Below are positions 54,768 to 64,000 of a DNA stretch of 64,000 bases, in pieces. Under the pieces are notes generated by a model that was not told the origin of the DNA, ran no database searches, and was given only the letters and a program-made list of their open reading frames with translations. The DNA comes from Oscillatoria sp. FACHB-1406 (lineage in GTDB: Bacteria > Cyanobacteriota > Cyanobacteriia > Cyanobacteriales > Spirulinaceae). Each line of letters starts with the position of its first letter. Position 1 is the first letter of the stretch. The stretch is taken from positions 1 to 64,000 of the forward strand of contig NZ_JACJSM010000010.1 of the NCBI RefSeq assembly GCF_014698145.1, written 5' to 3'. A program made the position numbers and the translations under genes.

Positions 54768-57700
54768 TCATTTCAGCTTGAGGACATCTATATTTTGGGT
54801 TGAATGACCGATCGGAGGAACTCCATTGCAGAGCGCGCGATCGTCTGAGTTATTAGTCTTGTTCAGGTAATCGCGTACTTTCTGACAGTTCATCGCAATG
54901 AGTTTGTCCAAGTCTCGTTCGATTTGATAAATATTTACTCTCTGCTCCTCTTTATTCTTTTCGACACTAATGAGTTGTTTACCATCTTGACTGAAGCCGA
55001 TGTCTGGAACAGAGTCCTGATGGGTTTGAACCTCGAACAATTTGACCAGCTTTCCAGCGGGAGCGTTGCGTAACTGCGCGACGGGGCTGCCGCGATTACT
55101 CCATACCTGAATCGAGCCATCGTAGGTTCCTGTAGCGAGGAGATCGTCGTTCGGACTAAGGGCAATTCCCTCGATCCTACTCTTCTGTTTGGCAAGCTCT
55201 TTGTTTAACAGGCTGCCTCGATAGTCCCACAACTGGAGCGTGCCATCCTCGCTCCCAGTGACGAGGAACTGACTATCGGGACTGAAGGCAACGCCAGTCG
55301 CTTTTACTTTCAATTTGGTTAACGATTGACCTAGAGTCCTCCCCAGCCAGAAGCTGTCCTCATTTCCAATAACAGCTAAATACTGACAATCAGGACTTAC
55401 GATAAAGTCAGCAATTTCTTCCTGTTCGTCTTCCCGATTCACTAAAAGTTTGACGGTCTGCTTCTTTCCCTTAGCATCACTCAAAATGATTTGAGATTTT
55501 TCTTCATTAAGAAGAGCCAATATTTGACTCTTTTGGCAGAATTTCTTCTCAGTATTCTCAAGTGATATCTTCCGAGTTTTGGCATTCCAAAGCTTTATAG
55601 TCCCGTCCGTCGAGCGGGTGGAGACAAGGAAATTGCTATCCGAGCTAAACATGACCTCATAGGAGCCATCACTATTCGGAAGTAGGTTGTGCTGATGGGT
55701 TTGAGTATCCCAAAGGTAAACTCCGCCTCCACCTTGTTCTCGCTGATTTATGGCGAGTACCCGACCATCAGGACTAAATGCGACCCATTTATCTCCTGTT
55801 GAAGATATGTTTTGCAAAAAATCGCCGTTGGGCAATGGCTCCAATTGTTGGTTTTTCGGATTCCACAGACGAACGCCCCGATCGTCGCAGATCGCGACCC
55901 GACTATCGGGACTTATTGTTGCGCTTCCTAAATCGCGATCGCTTTCTAAACGATTAACCTCCTGCCCCGAATAGTAAGTATCGAGTAACTTGCCCCAGAC
56001 GCGCTCTTTTAACTCGGCATCGGGCCATATTTTTTGCGAGATAGCTTGTTGGTAAGATCGAGCGGCTTGCAAACTGCCGACCTTAGCATCCAATGTTTGG
56101 TGAATAGCCAAGCTTGTCTCCACCGATTGGAATATAGCCCGAGTTAGCTGAGTTTCCGATCTACGTTGCTGAAATCCAGTAAGAATGACAAATCCTGCCG
56201 AGACAAAAACTCCGATGACGACGGCAGCAAGTTGTCGTTTCAGCCGTCGTTTTTCTTGCTTGATAGTGCGATCGCGCAATTCCGCACAAGCCTTAACATA
56301 CTCCGTTTCTAAGGCGTTAAGTTGCACCAACTTAGGGGATTGGCGCAGCACTTCGGCATCGTCTAAACGTCCTCCTTTATGGATGAGATAATTCTCGCGA
56401 TCGCCTTGGTCTCGATGCACTTGCCAATCGCGGGCAGCACTGGCGAGACTTTCTCGCAGTTGCAAATCGTTGCGGTTCTGTTTGAGCCAATCTTTCAACG
56501 TTTGCCAGTGGCGAATCAAGGCTTCGTGAGCAACTTCTACTTCCTCTTTTCCGGTGGCTTCGTTACGACTGGTGACGACTAAACGCACGCCTTCCCCAGC
56601 TAATTGCTCCACTAATTTCTTGGTGGCGGTTAAATCATTGCCGGTGGCAACTAAATCTTCGAGCGCCACTCGTCGCCGCGTATCCCGGCGCGTCTCTCCA
56701 GCACTGGTACTTTCATCTAAGCGCGTTAAACGCAAGAAAATGTTTTGGACTTGCTGCTGTTCGCCTTCCGGTAAGCGATGGTAGAATTCATCGGCGGTTT
56801 TCGCGATCGCGCGTTGAACCCTCCCAATCGCAATATACTCCTCGCCGCACAACCACCGCCCCCGCCGGCGCTGCCACAGTTCTTGCAGGGCATATTGCAA
56901 TAGCGGCATTGCGCCCGGTTCTTCCTTCACATCGTCAAGAATATCTTGGCTCGAGCCGCTTTCAAACTTCAATCCGGCTTGATTCGCCTGCATCGTCATC
57001 GCCGAGATCAGTTCATTCGGCTCCATTGGCCCGACCAATTTTTGTTGGGCTTCAATGCGCTTTCTCAGTTCCGGGTAGAGCGTACATTCCCCTAAAAAGT
57101 CGGCGCGAATAGTAATAATAACCTTACTTTTTTCAGCAATCTTTAATAGGATTTGAATAAACGCTTGTCGATCTTCCTCGTTCTCGCAGAGCGTGAAAAT
57201 TTCTTCAAATTGATCCACCACTAAAATCGAATTTGGAGTTAAACCTGTTGTCAACTTCCTAATTTGTTTAAGTGCTTCTTTACCCGGTTTAATAGAAACG
57301 ATCGCTCGCGTTGGTTCTTCCTGCCGGAGTTGCGGAATCAATCCCGCCAGCACGACCGATGATTTCCCACTCCCCGAAGGCCCAATAACGGCTAAAAAAT
57401 TATCGCGTTCCAGTTGCACTTTGAGGTTTCTAATTAAGCCCTCGCGCCCAAAAAAGAACTTGTGATATTGTTCCTCCGCAAAGGACGATAAACCGGGAAA
57501 CGGGCATTCGGCGAAGTAAGGGGGCGGCTCTTTCCCCAAGGCTAAAGTCTCGAAACGAATCTCTAACACTTGCTCGCAGAGGTTATCGAGTTCGACTAAA
57601 GCATTGTGACGTTCTTCTCGGGCGGTTTTCGACTCCGCCCCCTTCGTTTTTTTCAGAATTTCAACCTGAGTTTGAAAACTGTGCTTGAGAACGGAGGCAT

Positions 57701-58898
57701 TGGGGGCGCGCTCTTTGAGAAGTTGCTCGAACTTGGCAATCCCCTCGTCAATTTCGAGATCGGTTAATTCGCGATTCTCCAAGCGATCGCTAAACAGGGG
57801 CCGTCCGCCCAAGCGGGTAAACAGGGCGGGAACGGTGATATCGTGGCGTTCTCCCAAGCTGGCGGTGGCTTGTTGTAGTGCTACATCGACTTCACCGGAT
57901 TCTCTCAAGCATCGGTAAAAGTTGCTGCCCAGCACCAAGCCGGTTTCGATGCTGACTTTGCGCGTCATGGCGACGACGGCGGGCATTCCCAGATTTCTGA
58001 CGAGGCGCTGGGCGAGGCCGCCCAATGCACCTTCTGCCCTGGGATCGGCGCTTTCGCAGGTACAGAGAAAGGCAAAGTGGGGCAAGGTTTTAGAACCGCC
58101 GATGTTTTTCAGTCGTTCGAGCAGTTGTTCGGCGCGTACCAAGATCGCGCGATCGTCGGCATCCGCCCAAAATAGGGCTGTTTCGCCATCTTTGCTGAGG
58201 CTGCCGTGCGAGATAACGTGGAGGAGGGTATAGGGTTGCGTGGCTTCTGTGAGTTGTTTGGAGAGTTCTTCTAGGGTTGGCGGACCGAGGGCATCGGCGA
58301 TCCCGTTGGCGAGGATGTTGTAGGGGATATCCCCGAGGGCTGTTTTCACGCCGTCGATCGCGGCTTCAACGTCGAAGGGTGCGAGTTGGTATTTACCGAT
58401 GTTGACGGGGCTGGCAACCAGAATCAGCGCTCGTAAGTCGCGCCGTCCGATGGGGGGAAAGCGGCGATCGATAATGGTGGGAATGTACCTCGAAAACGGC
58501 ACGCGCTGGTCGCGGGCTAAAAGCTGCCAGCCGCTACTGCCATCAATGGGGGCGCACAGCCGTTCCCAATGCAAGGTTCGGATCTTGTCGCCCTCTGCTG
58601 CTTCAATGGAGAGTAAGAGGCGCAGGCGGAGATCGCGATCGCTTTTGGAAAGGGCGTTGAGAAAGGTCGTATAAATTTCGCCTTTGAAAAGGGCTTTGCC
58701 TAGCAGGATTCCGTATTGCTTTTCGTTTTCTTGAAAGGCGGTGAGTTGGGCGATCGAGTCATCCGCACCGAGTTCGAGGATTTCTTTGGCGTGGATAGGA
58801 AGGCCGTCGGGTTGCTTGCAGCGCACGACAACAGGCCAGCGATTGGCTTCCGGGGCTAATTCGCTCTGGATGGTAATCTCAAACTCGAAGGTCGTCAT
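54768..58898 (-). CDS. CHAT-nSTAND1-WD40 protein, short paralogue
   Basis: 1376 residues, a tandem paralogue of the downstream gene (82 bp apart, same strand, likely one transcript). CHAT has His231 (HVISHGSL) and Cys281 (LCTCESADPR). nSTAND1 follows with GPSGSGKSS near 506 and LVVDQFEEIF, and a hydrophobic helix near 895 (AVVIGVFVSAGFVILTG). The WD40 part is much shorter (about 985-1330) and the repeats differ from those of the long paralogue. The first 880 residues are very close between the two, so they probably diverged in sensing while keeping the effector. Both end with a similar AMNCxxxRDYL helix and a CxGxxP motif, which suggests a shared C-terminal cap. Confidence 0.9.
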   Translation of the reverse strand: MTTFEFEITIQSELAPEANRWPVVVRCKQPDGLPIHAKEILELGADDSIAQLTAFQENEKQYGILLGKALFKGEIYTTFLNALSKSDRDLRLRLLLSIEAAEGDKIRTLHWERLCAPIDGSSGWQLLARDQRVPFSRYIPTIIDRRFPPIGRRDLRALILVASPVNIGKYQLAPFDVEAAIDGVKTALGDIPYNILANGIADALGPPTLEELSKQLTEATQPYTLLHVISHGSLSKDGETALFWADADDRAILVRAEQLLERLKNIGGSKTLPHFAFLCTCESADPRAEGALGGLAQRLVRNLGMPAVVAMTRKVSIETGLVLGSNFYRCLRESGEVDVALQQATASLGERHDITVPALFTRLGGRPLFSDRLENRELTDLEIDEGIAKFEQLLKERAPNASVLKHSFQTQVEILKKTKGAESKTAREERHNALVELDNLCEQVLEIRFETLALGKEPPPYFAECPFPGLSSFAEEQYHKFFFGREGLIRNLKVQLERDNFLAVIGPSGSGKSSVVLAGLIPQLRQEEPTRAIVSIKPGKEALKQIRKLTTGLTPNSILVVDQFEEIFTLCENEEDRQAFIQILLKIAEKSKVIITIRADFLGECTLYPELRKRIEAQQKLVGPMEPNELISAMTMQANQAGLKFESGSSQDILDDVKEEPGAMPLLQYALQELWQRRRGRWLCGEEYIAIGRVQRAIAKTADEFYHRLPEGEQQQVQNIFLRLTRLDESTSAGETRRDTRRRVALEDLVATGNDLTATKKLVEQLAGEGVRLVVTSRNEATGKEEVEVAHEALIRHWQTLKDWLKQNRNDLQLRESLASAARDWQVHRDQGDRENYLIHKGGRLDDAEVLRQSPKLVQLNALETEYVKACAELRDRTIKQEKRRLKRQLAAVVIGVFVSAGFVILTGFQQRRSETQLTRAIFQSVETSLAIHQTLDAKVGSLQAARSYQQAISQKIWPDAELKERVWGKLLDTYYSGQEVNRLESDRDLGSATISPDSRVAICDDRGVRLWNPKNQQLEPLPNGDFLQNISSTGDKWVAFSPDGRVLAINQREQGGGGVYLWDTQTHQHNLLPNSDGSYEVMFSSDSNFLVSTRSTDGTIKLWNAKTRKISLENTEKKFCQKSQILALLNEEKSQIILSDAKGKKQTVKLLVNREDEQEEIADFIVSPDCQYLAVIGNEDSFWLGRTLGQSLTKLKVKATGVAFSPDSQFLVTGSEDGTLQLWDYRGSLLNKELAKQKSRIEGIALSPNDDLLATGTYDGSIQVWSNRGSPVAQLRNAPAGKLVKLFEVQTHQDSVPDIGFSQDGKQLISVEKNKEEQRVNIYQIERDLDKLIAMNCQKVRDYLNKTNNSDDRALCNGVPPIGHSTQNIDVLKLK

Positions 58899-59203
58899 GC
58901 TGGAAAGACACCTGGGCCTCGGACAAATTTAAGTAACAATACAGTTATAACTCCGGCGAGCGATCGCCAAAGCTGACCCGCAGTTACATACTTCTACACT
59001 GTATGACGTGAGTTCGATATAAAACCTGAATTTTGGGTGCTGCCCTGAAAGAATAAAGCTTTCAGCTTGCGGTAGAATCGCGATTTTAGGCTCCGTCGAA
59101 CCTCCCTTGTATGCTATCGCATACAGTGTAAGAACCTCAGTGATTTCCGATATAAGACATTTGTCAAAAACCCGGTTTCTTGGAGAAACCGGGTTTTGAG
59201 AAT
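58899..59203. other. Intergenic region between the CHAT-STAND operon and the intein gene
   Basis: 305 bp with the promoter of the CHAT-STAND genes. It contains a CTTCTACACTGTATG / CATACAGTGTAAGAA inverted pair (58991-59005 and 59120-59134) and a local hairpin TGTATGC-TATC-GCATACA-like at about 59108-59125. The direct repeat CGATATAA near 59014 and 59147 suggests a small mobile palindromic element. No ORF. Confidence 0.45.
59166..59197 (-). terminator. Rho-independent terminator of the vWA/intein gene
   Basis: A 13-bp perfect stem (AAAACCCGGTTTC with GAAACCGGGTTTT, 5-base loop) just past the stop codon at 59204. Read on the minus strand it is followed by a T-run. Confidence 0.8.
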
Positions 59204-62344
<3,141 letters not shown>

Positions 62345-63628
62345 ATGAATTCTCGCCCGATCGAACTTGCTAAAGTGTTTCTGAAGCTCGGAACGATTGG
62401 TTTTGGCGGCCCTGCGGCGCATATTGCGATGATGGAAGAAGAAGTCGTAACGCGCCGCCAATGGTTGACGCGATCGCATTTTCTCGATCTGTTGGGCGCA
62501 ACAAACCTGATTCCCGGCCCCAATTCTACGGAAATGGCGATTCATATCGGCTATTCCTACGGCGGCTTGTCCGGACTCGCGATCGCGGGAATTTGCTTCA
62601 TTTTTCCCGCCGTTCTCATCACCGCTTTCTGCGCTTGGCTTTACGTTAAATCGGGTACGCTCTTTTCTGCTGAATTCTTTCTCTACGGCATCAAACCTGC
62701 TGTTTTAGCGATTATTTTAAATGCTTTATGGCGCTTAGGGAAAAAAGCGGTTAAAAATCGTCAATTAGCAATCATTGCCCTCGGTGTTGTGCCGTTACTG
62801 CTGCTTGGGATGAATGAAGCGATCGCGCTTTTACTTGGAGGCATTATCGGGGCAGTATGGCTCAAAAGTACCCTCCCACCGGATAAAACCGCAGCGTTAC
62901 TCGTAGCGGGATTGAATGGTAGCGCGATCGCGCGAACTACGGCAGTCTATGCCGCGCAAACAGTCGATCGCGTCGCTCCGTCCTTATGGCAAATTGGGTT
63001 ATTTTTCCTCAAAGTTGGCTCGGTATTATTCGGAAGCGGTTACGTTTTAATTGCCTTCCTGCAAGGGGAAGTCGTTGATAAATACGGTTGGCTGACGCAA
63101 CAAGAATTACTCGACGCGATCGCGATCGGACAATTCACTCCCGGTCCGGTACTTTCAACGGCTACCTTTATCGGTTATCTTATCGCTGGAATTCCCGGCG
63201 CAATCGTTGCAACAATCGGGATTTTTTTCCCTTCCTTTCTCTTCGTTGCGCTCTTAAACCCATTAATTCCTAAATTAAGAACATCGCAATGGACGGCTGC
63301 CTTTCTCGATGCGGTTAATGTGAGTGCGGTTGCTTTAATGGCTGTTGTCACCGTGCAACTCGCGATCGCAATTCTCTTGAAACCCTTCGCCAGTTTGCCC
63401 TTCGATCCGCTCGCCTTGTTAATTCTTGTTCTCGCTGCAATTGCTGCTTTTCGCTTTCAACTCAACGCCGCTTGGATTGTTTTAGGGGGAGGTATTCTCG
63501 GTTCTATTGCGTTCGGCTTACTCACTCCAGAAAGCCTCAAACCCTTGAAAGAAGCGATCGCATTATTGCATCCCATCCAACCGATGGCGATTGAAACCTG
63601 CCTTAACGTAACGGTTGCTATATCATGA
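62345..63628 (+). CDS. chrA: Chromate efflux transporter, two-domain ChrA
   Basis: About 427 residues from the ATG at 62345 (MNSRPIELAKVF). Alternative in-frame starts upstream at 62216 or 62300 would add residues without family similarity. Two homologous CHR halves are visible. The first has LKLGTIGFGGPAAHIAMMEEEVV and the NLIPGPNSTEMAIHIGY signature. The second has FLKVGSVLFGSGYVLIAFLQGEVV and the GQFTPGPVLSTATFIGY signature. About ten to twelve hydrophobic helices span the protein, as expected of a long-chain (bidomain) CHR permease in the inner membrane. It exports chromate, or possibly handles sulfate-like anions. The gene is followed 66 bp later by der. Confidence 0.88.
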   Translation: MNSRPIELAKVFLKLGTIGFGGPAAHIAMMEEEVVTRRQWLTRSHFLDLLGATNLIPGPNSTEMAIHIGYSYGGLSGLAIAGICFIFPAVLITAFCAWLYVKSGTLFSAEFFLYGIKPAVLAIILNALWRLGKKAVKNRQLAIIALGVVPLLLLGMNEAIALLLGGIIGAVWLKSTLPPDKTAALLVAGLNGSAIARTTAVYAAQTVDRVAPSLWQIGLFFLKVGSVLFGSGYVLIAFLQGEVVDKYGWLTQQELLDAIAIGQFTPGPVLSTATFIGYLIAGIPGAIVATIGIFFPSFLFVALLNPLIPKLRTSQWTAAFLDAVNVSAVALMAVVTVQLAIAILLKPFASLPFDPLALLILVLAAIAAFRFQLNAAWIVLGGGILGSIAFGLLTPESLKPLKEAIALLHPIQPMAIETCLNVTVAIS

Positions 63629-63694
63629 GGTAAAGTAGAACTCCCGCCAGAGCGGGACGCTTACCGCTTGTTTCCGCCCCTCTTTTAAATCGCT

Positions 63695-64000
63695 ATGCCT
63701 CTCCCCATCGTTGCTATTATCGGCCGTCCCAATGTCGGCAAATCCACCCTCGTTAACCGTTTCGCGGGTTCTCAGGAGGCTATCGTTCACGACGAAGCGG
63801 GGATTACGCGCGATCGCACCTATCAACCTGCATTTTGGCGCGATCGCAACTTTCTCGTCGTCGATACGGGCGGTTTGGTGTTCGATGACGATACGGAATT
63901 TTTGCCTCTCATTCGCGAACAAGCGATGGCGGCGCTGGCAGAATCCAAAGCTGCTATTTTTGTGGTAGACGGACAAAGCGGGCCGACTCCCGCTGACGAA
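63695..64000 (+). CDS. der: Ribosome-biogenesis GTPase Der, N-terminal part (runs off the window)
   Basis: 102 codons are visible. The P-loop [14 protein letters not shown] starts near residue 11. The switch I region with [11 protein letters not shown] and the DTGG motif at about residue 54 are typical of the first G domain of Der/EngA, an essential double-GTPase that assists 50S ribosome assembly. The ATG at 63695 begins [12 protein letters not shown], the usual start in cyanobacteria. The second G domain and KH-like domain lie beyond the window. Confidence 0.93.
   Translation, partial: MPLPIVAIIGRPNVGKSTLVNRFAGSQEAIVHDEAGITRDRTYQPAFWRDRNFLVVDTGGLVFDDDTEFLPLIREQAMAALAESKAAIFVVDGQSGPTPADE

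Noticed and set aside
63623-63976. 117-codon minus-strand frame at the right end
   Set aside because: Antisense to the conserved start of der.

Overview
The window looks like a chromosomal piece of a cyanobacterium. The HIP1 octamer GCGATCGC occurs throughout, and many families are typical of cyanobacteria: a two-partner-secretion haemagglutinin-like protein, DUF1822, CHAT/CHASE2, DUF928, TPR-CHAT, a PEP-CTERM surface protein, Uma2, and CHAT-STAND-WD40 giants. Heptanucleotide tandem repeats in the intergenic spaces also fit. I cannot name a genus. No rRNA, tRNA, CRISPR array or phage region was seen.

Layout. (1) 1-101 is the clipped end of an IS630-type element. (2) 0.5-4.7 kb is housekeeping: a flavin-binding split-barrel protein, a PHP phosphoesterase, purN and leuC. 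(3) 4.8-20 kb is a surface and signalling block: a 1338-residue secreted FHA-like protein, a tandem-duplicated palindromic repeat, a Uma2 pseudogene, a PEP-CTERM protein, then a sigma-like factor, DUF1822, CHAT-CHASE2 and DUF928, with a convergent TPR-CHAT gene. (4) 20-24.9 kb holds ribE, a bifunctional-nuclease family gene, an aldo/keto reductase with ferredoxin-like cysteines, an exported unknown and a class A beta-lactamase-like protein. A 105-bp MITE-like element resembling the IS630 end lies beside ribE.

(5) 25.9-43.1 kb is a run of twelve co-directional genes dominated by sugar and oxidative chemistry. They are a GH63-like glucosidase, a GMC oxidoreductase, a VioB-like ferritin-fold protein, a sorbitol/fructose-dehydrogenase-type small subunit, a secreted pentapeptide-repeat protein, an inosose-dehydratase (IolE)-like protein with a signal peptide, an NTF2-like protein, a sugar epimerase-like TIM barrel, a copper-radical (galactose-oxidase-like) enzyme between two DyP peroxidases, and a two-TM coiled-coil protein. 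(6) 43.1-58.9 kb holds a lipoxygenase divergent from a GHSFG serine hydrolase, a gingipain-like (C25) cysteine peptidase, and two tandem CHAT-nSTAND1-WD40 proteins.

Three neighbouring proteins in blocks 5 and 6 (the two-TM protein, the lipoxygenase and the hydrolase) share a short acidic-flanked motif, roughly [E/D/S][V/L]SF[G/S/D][I/V/T]. The lipoxygenase carries three or four copies between helical segments. With three clan-CD-type proteases next door, this suggests an undescribed protease-controlled lipid-oxidation or stress/defence module. That function is inference.

(7) 59.2-64 kb: a TROVE/vWA-like protein is split by a 450-residue LAGLIDADG intein exactly inside its MIDAS metal site. 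It is followed by a two-domain chromate transporter and the first 102 codons of der.
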